Source of the DNA: Shimia sp. R9_2
GTDB lineage: Bacteria; Pseudomonadota; Alphaproteobacteria; Rhodobacterales; Rhodobacteraceae
Direction of reading: 5' to 3'
Assembly: GCF_017743735.1 (NCBI RefSeq)
Contig: NZ_JAGHRO010000002.1
Span: 682,001-746,000, forward strand
Length of the DNA stretch: 64,000 nucleotides
The notes under the pieces are model-generated. The model worked only from the letters and a program-made list of their open reading frames with translations. It was not told the DNA's origin and made no database searches. Position numbers and translations under genes: made by a program. Below, piece after piece: positions 51,834 through 60,912 of this stretch (positions are counted from its first letter, which is position 1; each line of letters opens with the position of its first letter).

Positions 51834-52559
51834 TTATCCCTTCGGCGCCAAGAGCTTGAGGGCTGTGCGGATCAAGGTTGCCGTATCCGCCTCGGGATCT
51901 TCGCCCGCCGCCTGTGCCACTGCGGTTGCCGCATCTGAAGGGCTGTACCCCAAATTGCCAAGTGCCGACAAAGCGTCCGCCTGCACACTCATGGAGGCCG
52001 CGGCCGCCGAGCCACTCGCCCCGGAGGCGCCGCCTGGCGTGACAGGTGCATGTGCCGGATCTTCCAACACCGCGTCATCTTCCTCCGACGCGCTTTGTGC
52101 CGCCTCGCCGGTGGCTGTGGCCATCGCATTGCTGAGACTGCCACCCAGCGCCATGATTTCTGGCGCTTTGTCTTTCAGCTCAATGACAACCCGCTGAGCG
52201 GTTTTGGGACCGACTCCCTTGGCGGCCTTGATCGCCGCCACATCGCCCAGCGTCACAGCACGGCTGACACCCTCGGCCCCAAGCGTGCCCAGAATGGCGA
52301 GGCTGGCCTTTGCGCCGATGCCCTGCACACTCATCAGAAGCCGATGCCATTCTTTTTCAAACAGGCTGCCAAATCCAAAGAGCTGCAAAAGGTCTTCGCG
52401 CACCAAGAGATCGGTATAAAGCGCCACGGCCTCCCCTGCGGCCGGCATCGCCGCGAGCGTCCGGTCAGAGCAGTAGACCATGTAGCCCACCCCGCGCACG
52501 TCGATCAGAACGTGATCCGTGCTGCGGTATTCCAGCGTTCCAGAAATCTTGCCTATCAT
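51834..52559 (-). CDS. ruvA: Holliday junction binding protein RuvA
   Basis: A 241-residue RuvA. Domain I is [20 protein letters not shown], domain II has two helix-hairpin-helix motifs ([20 protein letters not shown] and [20 protein letters not shown]), and domain III, which touches RuvB, ends with [20 protein letters not shown]. The linker between II and III is long, low in complexity and Ala-Gly-Ser-rich, making the protein longer than the usual 200-residue form. The ATG overlaps the ruvC stop (ATGA), indicating coupling. Confidence 0.96.
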   Translation of the reverse strand: MIGKISGTLEYRSTDHVLIDVRGVGYMVYCSDRTLAAMPAAGEAVALYTDLLVREDLLQLFGFGSLFEKEWHRLLMSVQGIGAKASLAILGTLGAEGVSRAVTLGDVAAIKAAKGVGPKTAQRVVIELKDKAPEIMALGGSLSNAMATATGEAAQSASEEDDAVLEDPAHAPVTPGGASGASGSAAAASMSVQADALSALGNLGYSPSDAATAVAQAAGEDPEADTATLIRTALKLLAPKG

Positions 52560-53062
52560 GCCTGCGCCTTTTTCAATGCGGCCGCATATCCGGCCCCTGC
52601 CCGCGCATAATGCGCATGGCACATGGCAATGGCCAGCGCATCTGCAGCGTCAGGCCCGGCAATCTGCACACCGGGCAGTTGCAGCTTCACCATATGCTCC
52701 ACCTGATGCTTTTCCGCATGGCCAACGCCCACCACGGTTTTCTTCACCTTGTTGGGCGCATATTCCCCGATGATCAGCCCGGCCTGTGCAGGCACCAGTA
52801 AGGCGATCCCGCGCGCTTGCCCCAGCTTCAGCGTCCCCGCGCCATCCTTGTTCACAAAGGTCTGCTCAATCGCCGCATGATCCGGCAGGAACCGTGCCAC
52901 CACATCTGTCAGCTGCTCATGCAAAGACAGCAGGCGCGCGGCCAGATCCTCGCCAACCGAATGACAGATTCCATTGCCCACATGGCTCAACCGGCTGCCA
53001 TCAGCGTCGATCACGCCCCAGCCCATATTCCGCAAGCCGGGATCAATTCCCAATACGCGCAT
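52556..53062 (-). CDS. ruvC: Holliday junction resolvase RuvC
   Basis: A 168-residue endonuclease. Acidic active-site residues are in [18 protein letters not shown] (the first Asp), [20 protein letters not shown] (the Glu) and the C-terminal [13 protein letters not shown] (two Asp). It cuts Holliday junctions bound by RuvAB. The start at 53062 is favoured by family length, although the frame is open to 53143. It is first in the ruvCAB operon. The region just upstream has a 13-base word shared with uvrB, possibly a LexA half-site. Confidence 0.96.
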   Translation of the reverse strand: MRVLGIDPGLRNMGWGVIDADGSRLSHVGNGICHSVGEDLAARLLSLHEQLTDVVARFLPDHAAIEQTFVNKDGAGTLKLGQARGIALLVPAQAGLIIGEYAPNKVKKTVVGVGHAEKHQVEHMVKLQLPGVQIAGPDAADALAIAMCHAHYARAGAGYAAALKKAQA

Positions 53063-53075
53063 CTGCCGCCCCATT

Positions 53076-53090
53076 CTGCTCTTTTTGTTC
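53076..53090 (-). promoter_or_regulatory. Half-conserved LexA-like box upstream of ruvC
   Basis: On the minus strand GAAC, AAAAAGA, then GCAG lies 14 bases before the ruvC ATG. Against GAAC-N7-GAAC the second half has two mismatches, but AGAACAAAAAGAG is identical to the sequence before uvrB. Its closeness to the ATG would require the transcript to start within or very close to the site. Confidence 0.35.
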
Positions 53091-53392
53091 TGTTGTGCTC
53101 CGGAGTAGCACGAAACGAGAACAAACGCCAAGGCCAATCCCATTCCAATAGCTGCATGCGTTTTCTGCAGCCCCGCCTTGCACCCGTTACATAACCGTTA
53201 CAAAGTGGTCGTTTTTATCCTCAAAATTGTCGCAAACACTTAACCAACGCGCATTTTTCCAAGCTGATCCGACCCATGCAAAACCTGCATAGGACCTATG
53301 CCGGAATCCGTCTTGTGAGCTTTGATCGACCTCCATATTTGCCGTCCATCTTGAAGAACAGACCATACCAAATTGGCAGAAGGAACACTGAT

Positions 53393-53581
53393 ATGGCCTC
53401 TTTTGAAACGACGTCGACCCCCAGTTTTGCTGGCCGTATCCGCGACACATTCACTGTGTTCGCTGCACAGGTTGCACATTGGAACGAGAAACGTTTGACC
53501 CGGAAAGCTCTGGAACAGCTCACCGATCGCGAGCTTGAGGACATCGGCATGTCTCGTGCCGACATCCCCCGCTATCGCTGA
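53393..53581 (+). CDS. DUF1127 small protein
   Basis: A 62-residue protein with the DUF1127 C-terminal motif: RLTRKALEQLTDRELEDIGMSRADIPRYR (split: LTRKALEQLTDRELEDIG, then MSRADIPRYR). Such proteins, common in alphaproteobacteria in several copies, are short and often stress- or RNA-linked, with Arg-rich domains known to affect sRNA and phosphate metabolism. The ATG at 53393 has AAGGA upstream. A strong terminator follows. The gene stands alone between ruvC and the gene at 53740, both on the minus strand. Confidence 0.88.
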   Translation: MASFETTSTPSFAGRIRDTFTVFAAQVAHWNEKRLTRKALEQLTDRELEDIGMSRADIPRYR

Positions 53582-53624
53582 GTTTGGCAAGTCACCACTC
53601 ACATGGTCGGGCCTTCGGGTCGGA

Positions 53625-53658
53625 AACCGCAGCCTGCTTGGGGAGGCTGCGGTTTTTT
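53625..53658 (+). terminator. Terminator of the DUF1127 gene
   Basis: AACCGCAGCC (53625-53634) pairs perfectly with GGCTGCGGTT (53645-53654) around a 10-base loop, running into TTTTTT. A small upstream helix GGGCCTTCGGGTC also has a TTCG loop. Confidence 0.88.
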
Positions 53659-53660
53659 AG

Positions 53661-53704
53661 TGCCAAAAACAAACGCGGCCCCGGGGGAGAGAACCCGAGG
53701 CCGC
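53661..53704 (-). terminator. Terminator of the gene at 53740
   Basis: On the minus strand GCGGCCTCGGG and CCCGGGGCCGC (53675-53704) form an 11-bp stem with one G-U pair and an eight-base loop, followed by GTTTGTTTTTGG. It is back to back with the DUF1127 terminator. Confidence 0.82.
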
Positions 53705-53739
53705 AAGGATCGTGGAGGGATCCATGAAAAAGAAGGGTG

Positions 53740-54087
53740 TTAGCCCAGTGAATTGATCTTGAGCGCGATCCAGCGCGACACCGGATCAGGGCGCATGGTC
53801 CAGGCTGCGGCTTTCTCCACGGCATTCCCGCCGCTCAAACGCGCCACATCCTGCGAATAGAAGTCAGGACCAAGCTGGGACATCATCAAGCCTTTGATGA
53901 CAAAAAAAGAGACCACAACCATGCTAAGACCGTGCCACGGGATCGTGCGTCTGCGCCCTGCACCGCGCACGATGACGTAGCCATTGCGGTCAATAGCAAC
54001 TGCCTCACGCGCCTTAGGCCCGGCTTCCGCTTGATTGCGGTAAATCCGTGCGAGACGCTCATGAAACTCAGCGTTGGATTCACTCAT
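53740..54087 (-). CDS. Small membrane protein of unknown function
   Basis: A 115-residue protein. The first 40 residues are charged and helical (NAEFHERLARIYRNQAEAGP), a basic stretch with GAGRRR precedes one membrane segment (GLSMVVVSFFVIKGLMM), and the C-terminal part is polar, ending WIALKINSLG. The N-terminal part is likely cytoplasmic. No family was recognised, but comparable proteins are seen in Roseobacter-group genomes. The ribosome-binding site is weak. It is isolated and has its own terminator. Confidence 0.62.
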   Translation of the reverse strand: MSESNAEFHERLARIYRNQAEAGPKAREAVAIDRNGYVIVRGAGRRRTIPWHGLSMVVVSFFVIKGLMMSQLGPDFYSQDVARLSGGNAVEKAAAWTMRPDPVSRWIALKINSLG

Positions 54088-54283
54088 AGCAAATACTCAG
54101 GTTTGGCCCCCACCAAACTCGAATAAAATTGACCAAAAATTGCCCTAAAATCAAGGCGAGCCCTGACAAATAAGGCAAATTCGAGACAAAACTTGTTTTT
54201 ATGCTTAACAGATCGCGCCCATTTGGAAACAGTCCCAGATCGACCATCTCGACTATCCACACAAGTCAAACAATCCCGCAAAA

Positions 54284-54318
54284 ACAAACAAAAAAGGCGC
54301 TCCGTCGCTGAACGCCTT
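54284..54318 (-). terminator. Terminator of prmA
   Basis: On the minus strand AAGGCG (54313-54318 complement) pairs with CGCCTT (54294-54299 complement), followed by TTTTTTGTTTGTTTT. It lies about 65 bases past the prmA stop. The remaining gap to 54087 is AT-rich and shows no gene. Confidence 0.7.
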
Positions 54319-54382
54319 ATTCATGATTCGACAAGGGCCGATTGCGAGATGTATCTCAACCCGCCTTATCTGCTTGGAAATG

Positions 54383-55261
54383 TCAGCCTGCGCTATTGCG
54401 GGTCATGGTCAATGTGGTCCACTCGCCAATTTCCTCGCGCGTATGCACGGCAAAGCCAGCCGCCTCGTAGGCCGCAACCACCTCATCCGCCTGCTCATTC
54501 AGGATACCGGACAGGATCGCGTGGCCCTGTGGCGCGATATTGGCGCCCATGTCAGGCGCCAGATCCACAAGCGGGGCTTTCAGAATATTGGCGAACACCA
54601 GATCATATGGCGCTTTTGCAGCCAGATCCGGATGGCCAAAGCCTGCCGCCTCCAGACAGATCAGCTTGTCTTCCAGACCATTGGCAACCGCATTGGCCTT
54701 CGCCACATCCACGGCGACTTCGTCAATGTCGCTGGCGAGCACCTTGTTGGGCCAGATGCGCGCCGCGCCCATGGCCAGCACGGCAGTGCCGCACCCGATG
54801 TCTGCGACGTTCTCGCCGACAAAACCTTCATTGGCGAGGCGATCCAGCGCTTTCAGACACCCAAGCGTGGTGCCGTGGTGTCCGGTGCCAAAGGCCATTG
54901 CCGCCTCGATCAACAGTGGCTCCGCGCCTTCCGGCACTTGGTCCGCATCATGGCTGCCGTAGACAAAGAAGCGACCGGCCTCCACAGGAGCCAGCTCACG
55001 CTTCACATGGGCCACCCAATCGGTTTCAGGCAGCTCGGACACCACAAAGGGCTTTGCCTCAAAAGCAGCAGCGAGAACCGCAAGGCCCGCCTCATCAGGC
55101 GCCTCGGTGAAATAGCCGCCCACTTCCCAAAGACCAGAGCCGTCTTCGATTTCAAAGACGCCCACACCGGTGGGTTCCGGCACCAGACGCTCCATGGCTT
55201 CGCCAAGCGCCTCAGCTTGGGATTTCCCGACGAGCGTGGTCAGCGCGGTGAATGTGGCCAT
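54383..55261 (-). CDS. prmA: Ribosomal protein L11 methyltransferase
   Basis: A 292-residue SAM-dependent methyltransferase. PrmA features are AMAFGTGHHGTTLGCLKAL, the SAM-binding motif VADIGCGTAVLAMGAAR, and the post-I motif DIDEVAVDVAKANA; NILKAPLVDLAPDM replaces the N-I-L-A-x-P-L catalytic segment and keeps the Asn. The N-terminal substrate-binding domain (residues about 1-90) is present. It trimethylates L11. GGAGATCTGTT lies near the ATG. Confidence 0.95.
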   Translation of the reverse strand: MATFTALTTLVGKSQAEALGEAMERLVPEPTGVGVFEIEDGSGLWEVGGYFTEAPDEAGLAVLAAAFEAKPFVVSELPETDWVAHVKRELAPVEAGRFFVYGSHDADQVPEGAEPLLIEAAMAFGTGHHGTTLGCLKALDRLANEGFVGENVADIGCGTAVLAMGAARIWPNKVLASDIDEVAVDVAKANAVANGLEDKLICLEAAGFGHPDLAAKAPYDLVFANILKAPLVDLAPDMGANIAPQGHAILSGILNEQADEVVAAYEAAGFAVHTREEIGEWTTLTMTRNSAG

Positions 55262-55332
55262 AACAGATCTCCAGAAACTTTGTGCCGGGCCTAGGGTCTT
55301 GGCCCAGCTTCGTCAAGCCTGACGGGGGCAAA

Positions 55333-56565
55333 CTACTCTGCAGCGGCTGCCAAAGGGCGTGTCAGGCGGGTTTCATTGCCCTTCTCAGGGTGGCGCGGGA
55401 TCAGGCAGGCCAGACCAAGCGACACCGCCGCCATAGACGCCGCCAGCACAAACACCGCGCCGGGGGATGCCAACCAAAGCAAACCCAGCAGCACCGGCAG
55501 GAACACCGCCGCAATATGATTGATGGTGAAGGCCACGGCGGCAGTCGGCGCCATATCTTCAGGGTCGGCAATCTTCTGAAAATAGGTCTTCAGCGCCAGT
55601 GCAAGGGAGAACAGCAAATGGTCCACCACATAGAGAGTGGCCGCCAGCACAAGCCCCCAGCCGAAGAAGTAGATGCCACCATAGGCGAGGAACACGATCA
55701 CCAGACCTGCGTATTCAAAGATCAGGGTGCGCCGCTCTCCGAACCGGGCCACAGCCGCGCCGATCATCGGGGCAAAGATCATATTGGCCACAAGGTTGAT
55801 GAGGTAAAGAGCGGTGATTTCATGCACATCGAAACCAAAGCGCTCGACCATCATGAAACCTGCAAAGACCACAAAAATCTGACGGCGTGCACCGGCCATG
55901 AACTGCATCGCGTAGTAGAGCCAGTAGCGCTTTTTGAGCACCATCTTGCGCGCCTGTGGCGTGCGGCCTTCAAACTGCGGGAAAGCAAAAATACAGTAGA
56001 GCGCGATCAGCGCGGTCATGCCGCCCCCGGCGAGGTAAACAACCTCATAGCTCAGATCAAACCGCTTCCAGCTGAGCACAATCAGCCCATAGGCCAGCAG
56101 CGTTGCGCCAGAGCCCGCAGCCACCAGCCAGCCCAACACCTTGGGCGCGCGCTTCTTGTCGAGCCACTGAAGCTGCAAAGACTGGTTCACGGTTTCATAA
56201 TAGTGAAACCCGATAGAACTCAGCAGCGTGATCATCAGAATGCCGCCCATGCTCGGGAAATAGGCGGTCAACGCTGTCGCTACGCCCAAGAGCAGGAGGG
56301 AGATCATGCCCAACACCTGCTCGCGAATGAAGAGCAGCAGGAAGATCACGCCAATCGCCAGAAAGCCCGGAATTTCCCGCACAGTGTGCAAGAGGCCAAT
56401 GTCGGAGCCGTCAAAGTCTGCAACCTCAACCACAAAGTTATTGAGCAGCGCGCTCCAAGTGTTGAACGCGATGGGCATGGCCAGCGCCATCAGGAACAAA
56501 AGCGCGATCGGGCGACGCCACCACGGCAAAGCCTGCGCGTCATCAATGGCAATTTTTTCGAACAT
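55333..56565 (-). CDS. Major facilitator superfamily transporter
   Basis: A 410-residue protein with about twelve membrane segments, in two six-helix halves. It starts MFEKIAIDDAQALPWWRRP, with the first helix IALLFLMALAMPIAFNTW, and the central loop is CIFAFPQFEGRTPQARKMVLK. Characteristic stretches are SSIGFHYYETVNQSLQLQWL and ALYLINLVANMIFAPMIGA. The cargo is not predictable; relatives are described only as MFS permeases. The start at 56565 is favoured over the frame to 56616, although the ribosome-binding site is weak. The C-terminal tail is short and polar. Confidence 0.87.
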   Translation of the reverse strand: MFEKIAIDDAQALPWWRRPIALLFLMALAMPIAFNTWSALLNNFVVEVADFDGSDIGLLHTVREIPGFLAIGVIFLLLFIREQVLGMISLLLLGVATALTAYFPSMGGILMITLLSSIGFHYYETVNQSLQLQWLDKKRAPKVLGWLVAAGSGATLLAYGLIVLSWKRFDLSYEVVYLAGGGMTALIALYCIFAFPQFEGRTPQARKMVLKKRYWLYYAMQFMAGARRQIFVVFAGFMMVERFGFDVHEITALYLINLVANMIFAPMIGAAVARFGERRTLIFEYAGLVIVFLAYGGIYFFGWGLVLAATLYVVDHLLFSLALALKTYFQKIADPEDMAPTAAVAFTINHIAAVFLPVLLGLLWLASPGAVFVLAASMAAVSLGLACLIPRHPEKGNETRLTRPLAAAAE

Positions 56566-56640
56566 GCCTAGCGCATACGGGGAAATACCCCAAAAGGCGA
56601 GAGCGAATGGATGCACAGGTTGGGCTGCGTATTTGCACGC

Positions 56641-56666
56641 AAAACAAATGCGAGGCTCTGCCTCGC
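56641..56666 (-). terminator. Terminator of priA
   Basis: On the minus strand GCGAGGC-aga-GCCTCGC (56650-56666) is a perfect seven-bp stem with a three-base loop, followed by ATTTGTTTTG. It lies 37 bases past the priA stop. Confidence 0.65.
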
Positions 56667-56702
56667 GCTCCGGGATATTGGAAGCAAGAGGAAACCCTGC
56701 GC

Positions 56703-58898
56703 TCAGTAAAAGCTCTGCGGGTCAATATCGACGGCGAGACGCAGATCACCTTTGAGGCGGAACTGGCCAATCCAACGTGCCAGGGCGGCTTGTAGCGGCG
56801 CGGATTTATCGGCTTTCACCAAGAGCCGCACACGGTGCCGTCCACGCACGCGCGCTATGGGGGCCGGGGCCGGGCCATAAACCTCAGCCCCAATCGCCCG
56901 CAAAGCCTCCGAATTGCGCGCCAGCGCATTGCCCAGATCAAACACCTGCCCCACATCGCTGCCTGAAAGGATGATGCCTGCCATGCGGCCAAACGGAGGC
57001 ACCACAGCGTGACGCCGCTCATCCGCTTCGGCACGCCAGAAACCATTCTCATCGCCGGTCAGGATCGCACGGATCACAGGATGTTCCGGCTGGAAGGTCT
57101 GCAACAGCGCAAGCCCCGCGCGTTCAGAGCGCCCTGCCCTCCCGGCAACCTGTCGCATGAGCTGAAAAGTCCGCTCCGCCGCACGCAGGTCAGAGCCTTG
57201 CAGGCCAAGGTCAGCGTCAATCACGCCTACAAGCGTAAGCAGCGGGAAATTATGGCCTTTCGCCACCAGCTGGGTGCCTATGATGATATCTGCGCCGCCA
57301 TTGGCGATGGTCTCAATGCTCTCTTTCAGCGCGCGCGCCGAGCCAAAGAGATCCGAACTCAGCACCGCTTGGCGCGCCTCCGGCCAAAGCGCCTGCGCCT
57401 CTTCGGCCAGCCGCTCAACCCCCGGTCCGACCGGGGCCAGCTTGCCTTCGACCTCACAGCTCGGGCAGGCCTCCGGCATCGGTTTGGTTTCACCACACTG
57501 GTGGCACAACAGCCGTTTGAGAAACCGGTGCTCCACCATACGCGCATCACAATGGTCGCATCCGATCTGATACCCGCAGGCCCGACAGATTGTGACCGGC
57601 GCATAACCTCGGCGATTGATGAACAACAGCGCCTGCTCACCTTTGGCAATGCGCGCGTCCACCGCCTGTTTCAATGCCGGTGAAATCCAACGGCTGGCCG
57701 GCAATTCCTGCGTGCGCATATCAATTGCCCGCATCTCCGGTAAAACCGACGCGCCGTAGCGGCTGGTCAGCTCAAGCCGCTTGTATTTGCCCGCTTCCGC
57801 ATTGGCCCAGGTTTCCAGCGAAGGGGTGGCTGAGGCCAGCACCACTTGCGCGTCACACATCGCTGCGCGCAGCACCGCCATATCGCGCGCATTATAAAGC
57901 ACGCCGTCCTCTTGCTTATAGGAGGTGTCGTGCTCTTCATCGACGATGATCAATCCAAGATCACGGTACGGCAAAAACAGCGCTGAGCGCGCACCAACCA
58001 CAAGCTGCGCGCCGCCCTCTCCCACCATTTTCCACGCCCGCCGACGCTCGGTCATGGTCACACCGGAGTGCCACTCTGCCGGGCGCGCACCAAACCGCGC
58101 CTCAACGCGGGTCAGGAACTCTGCGGTCAGGGCGATCTCCGGCAAGAGCACCAGCGCCTGCCGCCCCTTGCGCAGGCATTCTGCAACGGCCTCAAGGTAA
58201 ACCTCTGTTTTGCCGGAGCCCGTGACCCCGCGCAGCAAGGTGGTGCCGTAAACACCCGACTGAATACCCGCGCGCAATTCCGCCGCCCCGGCTTCCTGAT
58301 CCGCCGTCAGCTCTTTGCCGCCGTAGTCCGGATCAAGTCGCAAATATGGAGTGTCCCGAGGCGCGGCTTCTTCCAGCACAACGCCCTGTTTCACCAGCCC
58401 TTTGATGACGGAATTTGTGACCCCTGCCATCTCGCCAAGTTCGCCTAGCGTGAAGGCGAGCCCGCCGTAGTCTTCCAATGTCGCCAACACCCGCCGCCGC
58501 GCATCGGTTTGCCGGTCGGGCTCCCCTGTGCCACGACGATAGACTTTGCGCATCGAGGGCGGATCGCTGAGACCCGGCGCACGGGTCGCCAACCGCAACA
58601 TCGCGTGCAGCGGCGTCAGCGTATAGTCGGCCGCCCGCTGCAGAAAATTGCGCATATCGGCCCGCATCGGTGCCACATCCAGTGCCTTATTGGCCGCGCG
58701 AATTTTGGAGATGTCATAATCGCCCTTGCCCGGCCCCCAGACCACACCAAGCACTTTGCGCGGCCCCAGCGGCACCTCGACAAAACTGCCCGCAAAAACG
58801 CCCCCTTCCGGCGCTTTGTAATCCAAAACCCGGTCCAGCGGTTGCGTGGTCAGAACCGCAATCAAAGCCCCTTCGGGATAAAACTCTGCGTCGCTCAA
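56703..58898 (-). CDS. priA: Primosomal helicase PriA (N')
   Basis: A 731-residue 3'-to-5' DNA helicase for replication restart. Motifs are [19 protein letters not shown] (Walker A), [15 protein letters not shown] (DEEH box), [11 protein letters not shown], the zinc-binding cysteines C-R-A-C, C-D-H-C, C-H-Q-C and C-P-S-C, and [18 protein letters not shown] with [12 protein letters not shown]. The N-terminal DNA-binding domain is intact ([19 protein letters not shown]). It restarts stalled forks after recombination repair. It diverges from the transaldolase-like gene across a palindrome-rich gap. Confidence 0.96.
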   Translation of the reverse strand: MSDAEFYPEGALIAVLTTQPLDRVLDYKAPEGGVFAGSFVEVPLGPRKVLGVVWGPGKGDYDISKIRAANKALDVAPMRADMRNFLQRAADYTLTPLHAMLRLATRAPGLSDPPSMRKVYRRGTGEPDRQTDARRRVLATLEDYGGLAFTLGELGEMAGVTNSVIKGLVKQGVVLEEAAPRDTPYLRLDPDYGGKELTADQEAGAAELRAGIQSGVYGTTLLRGVTGSGKTEVYLEAVAECLRKGRQALVLLPEIALTAEFLTRVEARFGARPAEWHSGVTMTERRRAWKMVGEGGAQLVVGARSALFLPYRDLGLIIVDEEHDTSYKQEDGVLYNARDMAVLRAAMCDAQVVLASATPSLETWANAEAGKYKRLELTSRYGASVLPEMRAIDMRTQELPASRWISPALKQAVDARIAKGEQALLFINRRGYAPVTICRACGYQIGCDHCDARMVEHRFLKRLLCHQCGETKPMPEACPSCEVEGKLAPVGPGVERLAEEAQALWPEARQAVLSSDLFGSARALKESIETIANGGADIIIGTQLVAKGHNFPLLTLVGVIDADLGLQGSDLRAAERTFQLMRQVAGRAGRSERAGLALLQTFQPEHPVIRAILTGDENGFWRAEADERRHAVVPPFGRMAGIILSGSDVGQVFDLGNALARNSEALRAIGAEVYGPAPAPIARVRGRHRVRLLVKADKSAPLQAALARWIGQFRLKGDLRLAVDIDPQSFY

Positions 58899-58933
58899 CA
58901 GACCCTCTTGCCAGCTTTGCCCACCAAATGCCG

Positions 58934-58967
58934 TTATCGCTAACGATAATTGCGCCCAAATGGCGCA
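58934..58967. promoter_or_regulatory. Two adjacent palindromes between priA and fsa
   Basis: TTATCG-ctaa-CGATAA (58934-58949) and TGCGCC-caaat-GGCGCA (58951-58967) are perfect inverted repeats separated by one base, 36-69 bases upstream of priA and 111-144 upstream of the transaldolase-like start. The first has the look of a LacI- or GntR-type operator. No cognate regulator is in the window. Confidence 0.45.
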
Positions 58968-59077
58968 TTACAGCTTTCGGCGCGGCCTTCTATCGGGTAA
59001 AGCCATCACAGCCGCAGCGCAATCCCGCAGTTGCACCAATCATCCATGCACTTGTCAAACCCAGCAAAGGACCTGAC

Positions 59078-59731
59078 ATGAAATTCTTTGTAGACACTGC
59101 CGAAATCGACGCCATTGCCGAGCTCAACGCCCTTGGCATGGTGGATGGTGTCACCACCAACCCCTCCCTGATCAAAAAGTCCGGCCGCGACATTCTCGAA
59201 GTGACCAAAGAGATCTGTGATCTGGTCGAAGGCCCGGTTTCCGCCGAAGTCACCGCGACTGACGCTGACGAAATGATCGCTGAAGGCCGCAAGCTGGTTG
59301 AGATCGCTGAAAACATCGCCGTGAAAGTGCCGCTGACCTGGGATGGTCTGAAAGCCTGTAAAACCCTGACCGATGCGGGCCACAAGGTGAACGTGACCCT
59401 GTGTTTCTCCGCCAACCAAGCGCTGCTGGCCGCAAAGGCGGGCGCAAGCTTCATCTCGCCTTTCATTGGCCGTCTGGACGACATCAACCTTGATGGCATG
59501 GATCTGATCGCCGACATCCGCCAGATCTACGACAACTACGGCTTTGAAACCGAAATCCTCGCAGCTTCCGTGCGCACCGTGAACCACGCCACCCAATGTG
59601 CGCTGGTGGGTGCCGACGTGATGACCGCCCCTCCCGGCGTGATCAAATCCATGATCAACCACCCGCTGACCGACAAAGGTCTCGATGCGTTCCTCGCAGA
59701 CATCAAAGCGGCGGACATCAAGATCCTCTGA
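59078..59731 (+). CDS. fsa: Transaldolase-like fructose-6-phosphate aldolase
   Basis: A 217-residue transaldolase of the small TalC/FSA subgroup. The start [20 protein letters not shown] is family-typical, with AAAGGA upstream; [12 protein letters not shown] and VKVPLTWDG contain the substrate-binding residues, with the Schiff-base Lys in [17 protein letters not shown] and SPFIGRLDD follow. It either transfers dihydroxyacetone (transaldolase) or cleaves fructose-6-phosphate. Typical transaldolases of this subgroup in alphaproteobacteria serve in the pentose phosphate pathway. A strong terminator follows. Confidence 0.93.
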   Translation: MKFFVDTAEIDAIAELNALGMVDGVTTNPSLIKKSGRDILEVTKEICDLVEGPVSAEVTATDADEMIAEGRKLVEIAENIAVKVPLTWDGLKACKTLTDAGHKVNVTLCFSANQALLAAKAGASFISPFIGRLDDINLDGMDLIADIRQIYDNYGFETEILAASVRTVNHATQCALVGADVMTAPPGVIKSMINHPLTDKGLDAFLADIKAADIKIL

Positions 59732-59756
59732 TCCAGGATCAGCAACAAAAACCATC

Positions 59757-59787
59757 AAGGCCCGGCATCGCGCACGGGCCTTTTTTT
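59757..59787 (+). terminator. Terminator of fsa
   Basis: AAGGCCCG (59757-59764) pairs with CGGGCCTT (59775-59782) over a 10-base loop, running into seven T residues. It lies 25 bases past the stop. Confidence 0.9.
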
Positions 59788-59874
59788 AGCCCCGCCTTCA
59801 AAGGGCAAGTGATTGCCCCGCCCTTCACGCCCATGCTAGGGATTGTGCCAATCAGAGGCCTGAGCAGACCCACC

Positions 59875-60885
59875 ATGAGCACTGCACTTGAAAAATTCCA
59901 ACGTCTGGAAGCCACAGCCCTGTGGCGAGAGACACCTGACGCACAACGCAGGGATGTGATTGTGTCGCTGGGAGATGCGACGTTGGTGATCAAAGACAGC
60001 AATGATCGGGCGCTGACCCACTGGTCTCTTCCCGCCGTGCGCAGGCTCAACCCCGGCGAACGGCCTGCCGTGTTTTATCCGGACGGCGACCCAAGCGAGA
60101 CCTTGGAAATCGCTGCAGATCACCCCGAGGTAGTCGAAGCCATCGAGAAGCTGCGCAAAGCGGTGGCCAACCCGGGTCAGGCCACAGGCAGGCTCCGCAA
60201 ATTCATTCTTGGCGGGTCGGTGGCGGCAATTGCCGCCTTGGGCGTGTTCTGGTTGCCAAATGCGTTGGTCAACCACGCGCTGCGGGTTGTGCCCAATGTG
60301 ACCCGTCAGACAATTGGTCAGGAGATGCAGACCCATGCACTGCGGCTGACCGGCAAAGCCTGCACCGGCCCGCAGGCATTGCCCGCACTTGATGCCTTTC
60401 AAAAACGCCTGCAAGTGCGCGCCATCACGGTGGTGCCAAGCGCCCTGCGGGACGCGGTCGCCCTGCCCGGCAACATCGTACTTTTGGGGCGCGACGCGGT
60501 GGAAGACTTTGAAGAGCCGGATGTGGCAGCAGGCTATGTGATTGCCGCGCAAGCCGCAGTCGCGGACCCGCTTCGCGGCCTTCTGGAGAGCGGCGGCATT
60601 CGCGCCAGCCTGCGCCTGCTCACCACCGGCACATTGCCAGACACGCTGCTCAGCAGCCACATCGAAGAGCTGATCAGCGCTCCGCCAATGGCGGCACCGG
60701 ATGACACTCTGATTGCTGCCTTTGAGGAAAAGCGCGTGCGCCTCAAACCCTATGCTTTGGCCCAGGACCCGTCCGGGGAAAGCACGCTGGCGCTGATTGA
60801 AGCGGCTCCGTTCACAGATAATCTGCCAGAGCCGGTGCTGATTGACCGCTATTGGGTGGCGCTTCAGGAGATTTGCGACAGCTGA
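59875..60885 (+). CDS. Membrane-anchored protein of unknown function
   Basis: A 336-residue protein. The first 110 residues are cytoplasmic and include YPDGDPSETLEIAADHPEVVEAIEKL, then one membrane segment (FILGGSVAAIAALGVFWLP, about residues 107-125), and a periplasmic C-terminal part with AITVVPSALRDAVALPGN and GRDAVEDFEEPDVAAGYVIA. The latter recalls a peptidase-like or BON-type loop but has no zinc H-E-x-x-H motif. It is probably conserved in the Roseobacter group. The ATG at 59875 has weak upstream GAGG. It converges on the SPOR-domain gene across 27 bases. Confidence 0.72.
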   Translation: MSTALEKFQRLEATALWRETPDAQRRDVIVSLGDATLVIKDSNDRALTHWSLPAVRRLNPGERPAVFYPDGDPSETLEIAADHPEVVEAIEKLRKAVANPGQATGRLRKFILGGSVAAIAALGVFWLPNALVNHALRVVPNVTRQTIGQEMQTHALRLTGKACTGPQALPALDAFQKRLQVRAITVVPSALRDAVALPGNIVLLGRDAVEDFEEPDVAAGYVIAAQAAVADPLRGLLESGGIRASLRLLTTGTLPDTLLSSHIEELISAPPMAAPDDTLIAAFEEKRVRLKPYALAQDPSGESTLALIEAAPFTDNLPEPVLIDRYWVALQEICDS

Positions 60886-60912
60886 CCGCCGCAAATCTCA
60901 AAGACTGTCAAT

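Noticed and set aside
53724-53756. Ten-codon frame MKKKGVSPVN with a strong GGAGG upstream
   Set aside because: It follows the DUF1127 terminator and overlaps the end of the minus-strand gene, with no promoter. Likely chance, though the ribosome-binding site is good.
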